The notes: generated by a model not told the origin, from the letters alone. DNA of 15,144 nucleotides from GWA1-39-11 sp964360265 (GCA_964360265.1 CAYHUY010000019.1:1-15144), one strand, 5' to 3'; shown: positions 1 through 6,034, numbered from the stretch's first letter. Translations and numbers: made by a program.

Positions 1-123
1 CTTCCTATTTTTGAAACTTGAGACTAAACTTGAAGGATTCATAACCGCTTCGATCACAAGTTTTTGAGATATTTTACGTCTGCGCAATTGTTGCCTTGCG
101 TGTTCAGAAAATGTAATCGGCAT
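1..123 (-). CDS. DUF4258-like small protein, 5' part only (runs off the window)
   Basis: The first 41 codons of a gene that continues beyond the left edge. It reads MPITFSEHARQQLRRRK and continues with KISQKLVIEAV and an NPSS segment. This is the usual opening of DUF4258-type proteins: a beta strand ending in a Ser/Thr-x-His-Ala-Arg box, then an Arg-rich helix and an 'xxxIS...V..A..NP' helix. That family has a RelE-like fold and is often found beside antitoxin-like genes, but no partner is visible here. The ATG at 121-123 is chosen because an extended -10 box (TGCTATAAT) lies just 7 nt upstream, which points to a nearly leaderless transcript. The function is unknown and a toxin role is only a possibility. 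Confidence 0.6.
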   Translation of the reverse strand, partial: MPITFSEHARQQLRRRKISQKLVIEAVMNPSSLVSSFKNRK

Positions 124-130
124 GAGGCTA

Positions 131-139
131 ATTATAGCA
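131..139 (-). promoter_or_regulatory. Extended -10 promoter (TGCTATAAT) for the DUF4258-like gene
   Basis: On the minus strand TGC followed by TATAAT (131-136) stands 7 nt before the ATG at 121-123. No good -35 lies 16-18 nt upstream, which is acceptable for an extended -10 promoter. The start of transcription would fall at or next to the start codon, giving a leaderless mRNA. The box lies just beyond the stop codon of the upstream transpeptidase gene. Confidence 0.55.
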
Positions 140-149
140 GAATCAAGGT

Positions 150-854
150 TTAGGTTGGGGGGTCGCCGTAAATTGTAACCGTTGTACCGGGGTTATCATT
201 TGTAGCATGAGTAATATTGCCTTCCGTAACTGGATCTGCCCAGCTATACAATTTAGCCGCGTCCTCCGGTCTTATGTTTACACATCCATGGCTCATGGGA
301 TATCCAAAATTATTATGCCAATACGCCCCGTGTAGGCTAAATCCGCGCCCTTTTGAAGCCTCATTATTATAGAAAAACATAACATAAGGGACGTTGGGTA
401 AATTATAGTAATCATTACCACTTCCTCCGGACATGCGGGTATATCTTAGTTTTACCCATATTTTATACTCACCGGTCGGGGTCCTTCCCCACTTGCCTGT
501 TGAGACCGGAAAATCAAACATTTTTTTATCACCTTCATATGCGTACAGTCTTTGGTTTGAAAGATCAACGGAGATGTGCTTTGGTGCTGAAGTTTCACCC
601 AGGACTTGTTTTGGAACAGGAAGTTGAGCAAGATCCTTAGAGAGCAAAGAAACCTTCCTACCCATAAAAACACCTTCTTGGTTAGATTCGAATTTGCCCG
701 ACAAATCCTTAATGCAGGAAATTGAATTTGCACAAGGTTGAGGCCAATTAGCCACGATAAATGCAAGAGATACGGCTAATATCGATATTATTACGATATG
801 CACGAATAGCCTCTTTTTTAGGCCAGATTTGGAGGTCTTTTTGCTTCTTGCCAT
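150..854 (-). CDS. L,D-transpeptidase (YkuD domain), membrane-anchored
   Basis: A cell-wall cross-linking or protein-anchoring enzyme that cuts an L,D peptide bond in peptidoglycan stem peptides through a catalytic cysteine. From the ATG at 854 the product is 234 aa. It has a Lys/Arg-rich N terminus, one membrane segment (about residues 17-36), a linker with two Cys, then a YkuD domain from about residue 92. That domain opens with 'HISVDLSNQRLYAYEG' and has the 'STGKWGRTPTGEY' stretch. The active site 'HGAYWHNNFGYPMSHGCVN' includes His175, His189 and catalytic Cys191. The reading frame is open further to a GTG at 902 (250 aa), but that extension (MEYDVYFFLLVSYYYY) looks non-coding and overlaps promoter-like sequence. 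The gene is divergent from the vanW-like gene, so two envelope genes may share control. The family call is secure; the exact start is less so. Confidence 0.92.
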   Translation of the reverse strand: MARSKKTSKSGLKKRLFVHIVIISILAVSLAFIVANWPQPCANSISCIKDLSGKFESNQEGVFMGRKVSLLSKDLAQLPVPKQVLGETSAPKHISVDLSNQRLYAYEGDKKMFDFPVSTGKWGRTPTGEYKIWVKLRYTRMSGGSGNDYYNLPNVPYVMFFYNNEASKGRGFSLHGAYWHNNFGYPMSHGCVNIRPEDAAKLYSWADPVTEGNITHATNDNPGTTVTIYGDPPT

Positions 855-883
855 ATAATAATAGTAGGATACAAGTAAGAAAA

Positions 884-912
884 AGTAAACATCATATTCC
901 ACCTCACGTCAA
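884..912 (-). promoter_or_regulatory. Candidate promoter of the L,D-transpeptidase gene
   Basis: On the minus strand TTGACG (907-912) is followed after 17 nt by TTTACT (884-889, 4 of 6 matches to TATAAT). Transcription would start roughly 20-25 nt before the ATG at 854. A second -10-like box, TATCCT at 866-871, stands closer to the ATG but lacks a matching -35. Confidence 0.4.
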
Positions 913-913
913 C

Positions 914-943
914 TTGACATCTAGTCCTATAGTATGATACAAT
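914..943 (+). promoter_or_regulatory. Promoter of the vanW-like gene (TTGACA-18-TACAAT)
   Basis: A perfect -35 TTGACA at 914-919, an 18-nt spacer and TACAAT (5 of 6) at 938-943 predict transcription from about 950. That is exactly where the 5' arm of the leader stem begins. The -35 lies one base from the opposing -35 of the transpeptidase promoter, and together they form the palindrome GTCAACTTGAC (908-918). Confidence 0.65.
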
Positions 944-950
944 TCCAGCT

Positions 951-1043
951 CACCCCGTTAGAAGCTTGAGAAAAATAATTTCCATTTTTTGAATTTATTT
1001 TTCTGAGGCGTCATGTATTCGGCGCTTCTAAACGGGGTTTTAT
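951..1043 (+). ncRNA. Structured 5' leader (or small RNA) upstream of the vanW-like gene
   Basis: The arm ACCCCGTTAGAAGC (952-965) pairs with GCTTCTAAACGGGGT (1024-1038), 14 bp with one bulged A. Inside it AGAAAAATAA (969-978) pairs exactly with TTATTTTTCT (995-1004), giving a second 10-bp stem. The outer stem starts at the predicted transcription start and ends in TTTTATT. It could therefore act as an attenuator or terminator, a riboswitch-like closing stem, or the frame of a roughly 90-nt small RNA. It does not match any riboswitch, SRP RNA or 6S RNA that I recognise. Confidence 0.45.
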
Positions 1044-1048
1044 TATGA
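1013..1048 (+). CDS. Possible 11-codon leader peptide coupled to the vanW-like gene
   Basis: An ATG at 1013 opens MYSALLNGVLL and stops at a TGA (1046-1048) that overlaps the ATG of the vanW-like gene (1045) as ATGA. A GAGG ribosome site lies at 1005-1008. The reading runs through the 3' arm of the long leader stem, so its translation would open that stem and bring ribosomes to the vanW start. This is seen in the sequence; the regulatory role is inference, and a short ORF like this can arise by chance. Confidence 0.3.
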   Translation: MYSALLNGVLL

Positions 1049-1704
1049 TAAACGCTATCATTTCTTTTCTATTTTTACCCTTTTTTCTTACGGGGCAACC
1101 GGTAGTGGCAAATACTCTCAAACCTCTTGCTTCGCCAGGTTCTGGACAGTACCTTGCTTCGCGCGAGTTCTCGCTTGAGAAAAGATATGACAATTCGTTT
1201 GTTAATGAAGTATTTAAGGATAACATCTTGCTCACTATAAAATACCTTTCAGGAGAAGAAATTGACCCCAGAAAAGTTGATTTTGAAAAAAATCGCAAAC
1301 CTTTCGAATATAAATTTGTTCTTAAATCCGGAGAAACGTTTGCCTTCCATGATGACGTTTTGCCAGAACTTGAGGGAAAAATCACAAAAACCACAAACGC
1401 ACATTTTAATGCTCGGGATGGATTTAAGTCAGACGGCTTCTTAATGGGAGACGGGGTTTGTCATTTAGCCTCCCTACTCTATTGGGTCGCACGCGACGCA
1501 GGTCTTGAAACAAAGACGCGCGTAAACCATAACTTTGCGAATATTCCTGAAGTTCCAAAAGAATATGGGGTATCTATTTACGCTACCCCCGGAAAACAAT
1601 ATTCTGATCAATTGCAAAATTTGTATATTACGAACAATAAAAATCGCGAAATCGCTTTCGAATTTAACTACGATGGTCAAAATCTAAAGATTACTGCAAT
1701 CTAA
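1045..1704 (+). CDS. VanW-family secreted protein
   Basis: A 219-aa protein with a hydrophobic signal sequence (residues 3-17, likely cleaved after 'VVANT' or retained). A VanW-like domain fills the C-terminal half. It has 'KSGETFAFHDD' at about 94-104, then 'GDGVCHLASLLYWVARDAGL' (135-154), matching the family's GGGVCQ-type box. After that comes the His-containing 'RVNHNFANIPEVPKEYG' and a final strand region ('LYITNNKNREIAFEF'). VanW proteins are extracytoplasmic and linked to cell-wall or glycopeptide-resistance loci, but their biochemical role is not established. The conserved Cys139 is present, while the usual Gly-Gly before Val is Asp-Gly and the usual Gln is His. It faces the L,D-transpeptidase divergently. 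Its 3' end lies 4 nt from the convergent next gene, so there is no room for a terminator. Confidence 0.8.
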   Translation: MINAIISFLFLPFFLTGQPVVANTLKPLASPGSGQYLASREFSLEKRYDNSFVNEVFKDNILLTIKYLSGEEIDPRKVDFEKNRKPFEYKFVLKSGETFAFHDDVLPELEGKITKTTNAHFNARDGFKSDGFLMGDGVCHLASLLYWVARDAGLETKTRVNHNFANIPEVPKEYGVSIYATPGKQYSDQLQNLYITNNKNREIAFEFNYDGQNLKITAI

Positions 1705-1708
1705 ACTT

Positions 1709-2320
1709 TTAGCGGCTGGCAAGTTGGATTATCGTCTTGCTTGGGACTTCAAACCAGTAAGAAGACCCATTTGTAAACATATGAAGTAGGGTTTCTGAAT
1801 CCCATCCTGTTATACCGCTTAAAATGTACCCTGTGTTACGAGCAGCAAACAAAGGCGCGACATCGATGTATCGTTCTTCATCTGAAAAGACTTCTCCCGA
1901 CGCATTAAATACAAAATACGAAAATGAATCTGCTCCGCTTTGTTTCAAAAACAAGTACTTATTATCAGGAGACCAAGCATTAGGAGATATTTGTATTGCA
2001 AAACTTGTGGGAAGCGTCTTTTCAAAAATCAGCTTGCGGTCGTTTGTGGAAATTTGCGAAACGAAAAAGGAGTATTTTGAAACTTCACCTTCCGTTACCT
2101 TTTCCATAATAAGATTCATTCCCCCATCAGGAGAATGAACTTCAATTGTCTCAATTATGGGTGTTTCCAAAATCTCAGATTGTATAGAAACGGTATCGGA
2201 AGGTTTATATTGGACTGGGGAGGGAACGGGATTTTGCCGCAAGATAAGCGTCAGGAATAGGATCGCCGCAAGAATTAAGGCTGCGCCAAAAATAACTACC
2301 TGTTTTGCAGAAAACGCCAT
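1709..2320 (-). CDS. Membrane-anchored TolB-like/PD40 beta-propeller fragment, unknown function
   Basis: From the ATG at 2320 the protein is 203 aa, with one strong N-terminal membrane segment (about residues 8-28) and a Pro-rich linker. The outer domain carries WD40-like (PD40) signatures: 'SPDGGMNLIM' and 'SPNAWSPDNKYLFLK', where Ser-Pro-Asp turns precede strands. Such blades build propellers in TolB and related exported proteins, but only two or three blades fit here. It is shorter than any full propeller and may bind a partner. The frame is open to a TTG at 2356, but the ATG is preferred because a TTGACT-17-TATCCT promoter ends 7 nt before it. The ligand and role are unknown. Confidence 0.6.
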   Translation of the reverse strand: MAFSAKQVVIFGAALILAAILFLTLILRQNPVPSPVQYKPSDTVSIQSEILETPIIETIEVHSPDGGMNLIMEKVTEGEVSKYSFFVSQISTNDRKLIFEKTLPTSFAIQISPNAWSPDNKYLFLKQSGADSFSYFVFNASGEVFSDEERYIDVAPLFAARNTGYILSGITGWDSETLLHMFTNGSSYWFEVPSKTIIQLASR

Positions 2321-2327
2321 CCTATTT

Positions 2328-2356
2328 AGGATAAAAGGAATAAAAAAAGAAGTCAA
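2328..2356 (-). promoter_or_regulatory. Promoter for the TolB-like gene, near-leaderless
   Basis: On the minus strand TTGACT (2351-2356), a 17-nt spacer and TATCCT (2328-2333) lie 7 nt before the ATG at 2320. The same TTGACT-17-TATCCT combination is found upstream of the copper operon, which supports both calls. Confidence 0.5.
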
Positions 2357-2366
2357 CCCCGATTTC

Positions 2367-2375
2367 TGTTATAAT
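2367..2375 (+). promoter_or_regulatory. Extended -10 promoter (TGTTATAAT) of dedA, leaderless
   Basis: TGT followed by a perfect TATAAT (2370-2375) sits 6 nt upstream of the ATG at 2382. Transcription should begin at or beside the start codon, and no ribosome site is present. It is divergent from the promoter of the TolB-like gene within a 61-nt intergenic space. Confidence 0.65.
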
Positions 2376-2381
2376 TTTTAA

Positions 2382-3071
2382 ATGGAGATTTTTGACGCCT
2401 TAGTTCATTTTGATGCGTACCTTGCCAACATTATAGAGATCTTTGGACCACTGACTTACATTGTTTTATTTCTTATCATATTTGCCGAAACAGGACTTGT
2501 CATCACCCCCTTTCTCCCCGGAGATTCACTTCTTTTTGTTGTAGGTACTCTTGCCGGTGGAAACTTGCTGAATATTTGGGTTGTATATATAACGCTTCTG
2601 GCCGCCGCAATTCTTGGCGATACGGTAAATTACTGGGTAGGAAATCTCATTGGCCCCCGTGTGTTTTCTTCTGAGAATTCCCGCTTTTTAAAAAGAGAGC
2701 ATCTTGAGAAAACGCGAGATTTCTATGAAAAACATGGTGGAAAAACCATAATTCTTGCGCGCTTTATTCCTATCATACGCACCTTTGCCCCTTTTGTTGC
2801 GGGAGTAGGCAAAATGCGATATCAAACGTTTCTTCTTTATAACATCGTTGGCGCATTCATATGGGTAAGTGGCATTACATTCGCAGGATACTTTTTTGGG
2901 GGACTTCCTATAGTGAAAAACAATTTTGAGTATGCAGTTGTTGGAATTATCATTATTTCATTGATTCCTGTATTTATTGAATATGTTAAACACAAACACA
3001 AAACAAGAAAACAAAAAGTAGCAACATCATATAAAAAACTTCAAGAGACATTCAAAAAAGAACACCTCTGA
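2382..3071 (+). CDS. DedA family membrane protein
   Basis: A 229-aa polytopic membrane protein of the DedA/SNARE-associated (PF09335) family. Members move lipids across the membrane; several recycle undecaprenyl phosphate, the carrier for wall precursors, and others affect envelope stress and proton-gradient-linked traits. Family marks in order: the re-entrant 'ETGLVITPFLPGDSLLF' (36-52), 'GDTVNYWVG' (79-87) and 'FYEKHGGKTIILARFIPIIR' (114-133) with the conserved Arg. They are followed by 'APFVAGVGKMRYQTFLLYNIVGAF' through to the last membrane helices. The length is normal and the tail is basic (KHKHKTRKQK), probably cytoplasmic. The start is fixed by the leaderless promoter. Which lipid it carries cannot be told from sequence. 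Confidence 0.92.
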   Translation: MEIFDALVHFDAYLANIIEIFGPLTYIVLFLIIFAETGLVITPFLPGDSLLFVVGTLAGGNLLNIWVVYITLLAAAILGDTVNYWVGNLIGPRVFSSENSRFLKREHLEKTRDFYEKHGGKTIILARFIPIIRTFAPFVAGVGKMRYQTFLLYNIVGAFIWVSGITFAGYFFGGLPIVKNNFEYAVVGIIIISLIPVFIEYVKHKHKTRKQKVATSYKKLQETFKKEHL

Positions 3072-3089
3072 GGCCGGAAAACCTGTTTG

Positions 3090-3098
3090 TGTTAAACT
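3090..3098 (+). promoter_or_regulatory. Weak extended -10 box (TGTTAAACT) before the 210-aa membrane gene
   Basis: In the 39-nt gap after dedA, TGT plus TAAACT (4 of 6) lies 12 nt before the ATG at 3111, in the same arrangement as other promoters here. The gene may also be read through from dedA. Confidence 0.35.
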
Positions 3099-3110
3099 AA
3101 ATCTTACAAG

Positions 3111-3743
3111 ATGGAGGCTTATTTTCTTCTTACTGCTCTGAGGCTTTTGGTTCCCCTAACGATTCTTAGGTGGCCGATTTTAGGACTGTTTGCTTCCATG
3201 TATTTAGATCTTCAAGACTTCAATTATTTTACGATTCGAAGCGACCAAGACATGACAACCTATCAAACATGGGACAAGATCATGGATATTTATTATCTTT
3301 CGATTGCATTTTATACGTCTTTATCGTGGAAAGAAGCCCTGGTAAAAAAGCTAAGTATCTTTTTCTATTCCTTAAGGGCGCTTGGGGTCATTGTTCTGTT
3401 TTTTGTCCATGCCCGCGAATTACTGCTGCTCTTTCCTAATGTCTTTGAAAACTTTTTTCTCTTTTATCTCCTTTTTAAAAGATTCACGAACAGCGCCAAA
3501 CTATTTACAACCATTCCGATAACAACCATAATAATTGCGAGTATCGTTATTCCAAAGATCATAGCCGAATACTATCTGCATATTCTACTCTCACCCTCAA
3601 TATTTAACCTCCCACGAACAGTTATTACCAAAGCTTTCCCAACAACCATAGAAGACCTGGTTATTTATTCCTTATACATAGGCCCAACAATTGGTGTTTT
3701 GATTTGGCGAGTTGTCGTTGTCAGAACATCCGTTGCAAGCTAG
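3111..3743 (+). CDS. Unrecognised polytopic membrane protein
   Basis: A 210-aa hydrophobic protein that I cannot place in a family. Hydrophobic stretches that could span the membrane lie near residues 4-31, 56-72, 80-100, 103-123, 131-152 and 184-204, giving five or six helices. A hydrophilic segment with several acidic residues (about 32-58, 'YLDLQDFNYFTIRSDQDM') follows the first helix. There is no signal for an enzyme and no conserved Cys or His cluster. It follows dedA on the same strand by 39 nt, so a link to envelope lipid or wall biology is possible but unproven. Its stop shares the palindrome CTAG with the stop of the convergent CofE-like gene, a 4-base tail-to-tail overlap. Confidence 0.7.
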   Translation: MEAYFLLTALRLLVPLTILRWPILGLFASMYLDLQDFNYFTIRSDQDMTTYQTWDKIMDIYYLSIAFYTSLSWKEALVKKLSIFFYSLRALGVIVLFFVHARELLLLFPNVFENFFLFYLLFKRFTNSAKLFTTIPITTIIIASIVIPKIIAEYYLHILLSPSIFNLPRTVITKAFPTTIEDLVIYSLYIGPTIGVLIWRVVVVRTSVAS

Positions 3744-4489
3744 GATTTATTTCTGCCTTTTTGCCAGGGTGCTCTTTTTAGAATAGAACCGTAAACATCA
3801 TCTTCGATTGAGATTTTTAATTCGTCAAGTTCTTTTTTTGTCGGATTTCGATCTTGAAATTCCACAAAAGGGATGTCTGTGATTATTGATAACGGTGTTT
3901 GCTCTGCCCCCTCCCCCATAACAAGCGCAGCGGAGGAAGCTAAACCATCCACAATTGAAACCTTAGTCACCCTTAATTTTCGACCGAATAAATCAGGTGT
4001 TCCAATAAGATCGGCAAGTGCCTTGAATCCACTATGAGAAATTGGGAGGCCTGTTACTCCCCACCGCAGCGGTGTTGTTTTACTATCAGTTATTATCACT
4101 CCGACTTTTTTTAAATTAAATCTTTTGGTTAAATATTCACGAATTTCGTTTGCGGTTTTTTGAGGATCTCTGGGCCAAAAAACATAATATCCCCCGGTAT
4201 TTGATTCATCTATCCCAGCAGAAACCGCAAGCATACTATTCTTTATTGTCAAAAAGAGATTATACCTATTCTCTTCTTTCGGTAAATATAAGTCTGCCTC
4301 GTCTTTTACTAATTGATCCTTGTCCGAATTTTCTACTGGCACTACTCTTCCCTCGCAAATTGAAACAACCTTTGAAGTAATCGATAAAATCGATTCATCC
4401 GAAAAATTCGTAACGCATTTATCCAGCAATTCGAATAAGCCAATTGATCCGGGAGTAACTTTTTCTGTTTTTATTGCTAAAACTTTCAT
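3740..4489 (-). CDS. CofE-like gamma-glutamyl ligase (coenzyme F420-0:L-glutamate ligase family)
   Basis: 249 aa, full length for the PF01996 family. In methanogens and actinobacteria it adds L-glutamate to F420-0 using GTP. Family boxes: 'SITSKVVSICEGR' (36-48, the SKxVSxxEGR nucleotide and metal region), 'AGIDESN' (91-97) and 'VIITDSKTTPLRWGVTG' (131-147). Near the C terminus is 'LVMGEGAEQTPLSII' (189-203). The start overlaps the stop of the upstream reductase as ATGA, so translation is coupled. No other F420 genes (CofC, CofD, CofG/H) are in the window, so the true acceptor may be another pterin, flavin or folate-like molecule. The adjacent DHFR-like gene makes a folate or pterin acceptor an attractive guess. 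The family call is sure; the substrate is not. Confidence 0.85.
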   Translation of the reverse strand: MKVLAIKTEKVTPGSIGLFELLDKCVTNFSDESILSITSKVVSICEGRVVPVENSDKDQLVKDEADLYLPKEENRYNLFLTIKNSMLAVSAGIDESNTGGYYVFWPRDPQKTANEIREYLTKRFNLKKVGVIITDSKTTPLRWGVTGLPISHSGFKALADLIGTPDLFGRKLRVTKVSIVDGLASSAALVMGEGAEQTPLSIITDIPFVEFQDRNPTKKELDELKISIEDDVYGSILKRAPWQKGRNKS

Positions 4490-5010
4490 TTAATTACCTT
4501 ATATTTTAATAAAATTGTACCTTTTTTATTTAGCTTCTTAACACTTTCAAGCTTTAATTTTGTTTCAAAATCACCCTCCGCGAATAAATTCTTCCCCTCT
4601 CCAAACACAACCGGTTCGATAGTTAAATAAATCTTATCAACCAAACCCTCTTTCATGAATGACGAATAAACTTTTCCGCCGCCAACCAACAACATTTTGG
4701 GATGATCGATCATTCGATCATATAGTTGCCTTGGGGTTTCGGAAGTAAATTCGAGTTGTCCCTTGATTTGTTCGTTTTTATATTTTTTGGGATCATTTGT
4801 CAAAACAACTCTTAATTTCTTCGATTCAAGTTTAATTTTATCGCGAACGGCATCATAAGTACCAGAGCCCATGACTAGCAGTTTGCTTCTGGTTATTTTC
4901 GAAAAGAAGAAATTTTGATCTTCTTTTGAAGTCCATTTGTAGATATCAGGATCGTCTCCCCGAGTTAATTTTCCATTTGCCGAAACAACCGCAACCATTG
5001 TAATTTTCAT
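4486..5010 (-). CDS. Dihydrofolate reductase/RibD C-terminal-like reductase
   Basis: 174 aa, the size of a single DHFR-fold domain. The family reduces dihydrofolate or, in RibD, a riboflavin-pathway pyrimidine, with NADPH. Visible marks: the first strand 'ITMVAVVSANGKLTRG' (3-18), the NADPH-loop 'LLVMGSGTYDAV' (44-55) and 'LRVVLTND' (66-73). The glycine motif 'MLLVGGGKVYSSFM' (106-119) and 'DKIYLTIEPVVFGEG' (125-139) follow; the last is closer to RibD/DfrA-like proteins than to classical FolA. It begins 4 nt after the stop of the VUT transporter gene and its stop overlaps the CofE-like start, so the three are one operon. It may serve as the cell's dihydrofolate reductase, but a pterin or flavin substrate is equally open. 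Confidence 0.8.
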   Translation of the reverse strand: MKITMVAVVSANGKLTRGDDPDIYKWTSKEDQNFFFSKITRSKLLVMGSGTYDAVRDKIKLESKKLRVVLTNDPKKYKNEQIKGQLEFTSETPRQLYDRMIDHPKMLLVGGGKVYSSFMKEGLVDKIYLTIEPVVFGEGKNLFAEGDFETKLKLESVKKLNKKGTILLKYKVIK

Positions 5011-5014
5011 AGCA

Positions 5015-5662
5015 TTAAGCCTTTTTAAGCCAGCGAACCCCGAGGTATACCAGAGGCGTTTCGATAATTGATATAGAAGATTTCAAAAGCCAATAGGGGA
5101 TGACGAGGCTTGTCAAAAAAATAAAATTCGAATTAAAATCGCGGTCAAAAGCATAAAATGCCAATGTCATAAAAACAGCCGTATCAACAAATTGGGATGT
5201 AAAGTTGGAAATATTATTTCTTAGCCACAGCCTACCTTTTCCAAAAGCTTGCCGAACTCGAACAAAAACTATCACGTCTAAAAATTCGGCTATTGCAAAA
5301 GCCGTTAAAGAGGCGGCGGCGATTCTGGCCGACAAACCAAAGATCGCATCATATGCTTTTTCACTTGCTGCAAAACGAGTGGAGGGAGGAAGATTAACAA
5401 AAGACACTGAAACTAAAAGAATTAATGCGATAACTATTAAACCGGATCTTATAACGCTTCTTGTTCGCTCCCGTCCGTAAACCTCAGTTATGACATCATT
5501 AATTGTAAAAATTAATGGGATTACAAAAATTGCAACCGAGGCGTTTAGTTGATAGCCAGAGATGCGGGCTAAGGGGAAAGTTTTGCCGCCCATTAATTCT
5601 GCAACCGCTATGCAAAAAATATAGATTGCGACGAGCAAGTCAAATTTCTGGATTTTGAACAT
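5015..5662 (-). CDS. yhhQ: Queuosine-precursor/VUT family transporter (YhhQ-like)
   Basis: An integral membrane protein of the VUT family (PF02592), whose characterised members import queuosine precursors such as preQ0/preQ1. From the ATG at 5662 it is about 215 aa with roughly six membrane helices. Diagnostic boxes are 'FTINDVITEVYGRERTR' (52-68) and 'LRNNISNFTSQFVDTAVF' (147-164), both typical of the family. 'FAIAEFLDVIVFVRVRQ' lies between them. The frame is open upstream to a TTG at 5710 through ATGs at 5692 and 5671. The ATG at 5662 is preferred because an extended -10 (TGTTAAAAT) ends 7 nt before it. It heads an operon with the reductase and the CofE-like ligase, so the cargo could be a pterin or other deazapurine-like ring rather than preQ1. 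The family is clear and the substrate is inferred. Confidence 0.85.
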   Translation of the reverse strand: MFKIQKFDLLVAIYIFCIAVAELMGGKTFPLARISGYQLNASVAIFVIPLIFTINDVITEVYGRERTRSVIRSGLIVIALILLVSVSFVNLPPSTRFAASEKAYDAIFGLSARIAAASLTAFAIAEFLDVIVFVRVRQAFGKGRLWLRNNISNFTSQFVDTAVFMTLAFYAFDRDFNSNFIFLTSLVIPYWLLKSSISIIETPLVYLGVRWLKKA

Positions 5663-5669
5663 ATGAAGC

Positions 5670-5678
5670 ATTTTAACA
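5670..5678 (-). promoter_or_regulatory. Extended -10 promoter (TGTTAAAAT) of the transporter operon
   Basis: On the minus strand TGT plus TAAAAT (5670-5675, 5 of 6) stands 7 nt before the ATG at 5662, giving a near-leaderless start. An alternative TATAAT lies further up at 5710-5715. It is followed by a 6-bp hairpin TGCGCC/GGCGCA (5692-5709), and would make a longer leader. Confidence 0.5.
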
Positions 5679-5734
5679 CAACATATTATCATGCGCCCGG
5701 AAAGGCGCAATTATAAAGGGTTTTTGAGTTAACG

Positions 5735-5926
5735 TTACTTTCCTTTTGTGGTAAGTTTAAGATACGCAACAACCAATGCCACTACCCCAACAATAATTTC
5801 AACGATGCTTGCAACGGATGCTCCAAGAACCGAAACTAAAAGGTTTGTCCCCATGAGTCCCTCGTATCCCCAAAGTAATCCTCCAACAATAAGAACCCAA
5901 ATCATAACCGGTTTATACTCTTTCAT
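5735..5926 (-). CDS. DUF378-family small membrane protein
   Basis: 63 aa with two membrane helices (about 8-26 and 33-57). The order Ile-x-x-Val-Gly-Gly-x-x-Trp-Gly-x-x-Gly (residues 11-23), 'NLLVSVLG' and 'IVGVVALVVAYL' fits the DUF378 (YuzA-like) family, whose role is unknown. The ATG is well supported by a strong ribosome site (GGAGGTGA) 7-8 nt upstream. It follows the copper ATPase by 108 nt on the same strand but has its own TTGACA-type promoter, so membership in the copper operon is doubtful. Confidence 0.75.
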   Translation of the reverse strand: MKEYKPVMIWVLIVGGLLWGYEGLMGTNLLVSVLGASVASIVEIIVGVVALVVAYLKLTTKGK

Positions 5927-5927
5927 T

Positions 5928-5953
5928 TATAAACTCACCTCCGATCGTTTATA
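5928..5953 (-). promoter_or_regulatory. Hairpin enclosing the ribosome site of the DUF378 gene
   Basis: TATAAAC (5928-5934 on the plus strand) and GTTTATA (5947-5953) form a perfect 7-bp inverted repeat. Its 12-base loop holds the ribosome site GGAGGTGA of the DUF378 gene, and the stem ends just before the ATG. The stem is AT-rich and weak, so it might act as a temperature-sensitive or protein-dependent translation switch. It may also simply keep the site single-stranded in a loop. Confidence 0.35.
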
Positions 5954-5963
5954 TGATAAGAAT

Positions 5964-5993
5964 AGTTTAGAGGTATTTTTGATTACTTGTCAA
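5964..5993 (-). promoter_or_regulatory. Promoter of the DUF378 gene (TTGACA-18-TAAACT)
   Basis: On the minus strand a perfect -35 TTGACA (5988-5993), an 18-nt spacer and TAAACT (5964-5969, 4 of 6) precede a roughly 30-nt leader with a strong ribosome site. Directly upstream of the -35 is an imperfect C4-N11-G4 repeat (5994-6012) of unknown meaning. Confidence 0.5.
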
Positions 5994-6034
5994 CCCCTCG
6001 ACTAGCTCGGGGCAAGGAGGCCTATATTAAACAG

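Noticed and set aside
855..902. GTG start at 902 for the L,D-transpeptidase
   Set aside because: The 16 added residues are Tyr-rich and unlike a signal, they sit in promoter-like DNA, and the ATG at 854 gives a normal basic N terminus before the membrane helix.
951..1043. SRP RNA, 6S RNA or tRNA-like gene
   Set aside because: The length would suit SRP RNA, but its conserved GGAAGGAAGCAGC-type core is missing; there is no 6S-like bulge pattern or tRNA T-loop.
1011..1394. 127-codon open frame on the minus strand
   Set aside because: It lies antisense to the vanW-like gene, has no family features, and its composition looks like a reversed coding strand.
5692..5709. Hairpin TGCGCC/GGCGCA as a terminator after the DUF378 gene
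   Set aside because: No U-run follows on either strand. It lies between promoter-like boxes of the transporter operon and may be leader structure or chance.
5994..6012. C4-N11-G4 repeat as a second CsoR operator or as the terminator of the copper operon
   Set aside because: The spacing is much wider than the N5 centre at 15092-15110, the arms beyond C4/G4 do not match, and no U-run follows.
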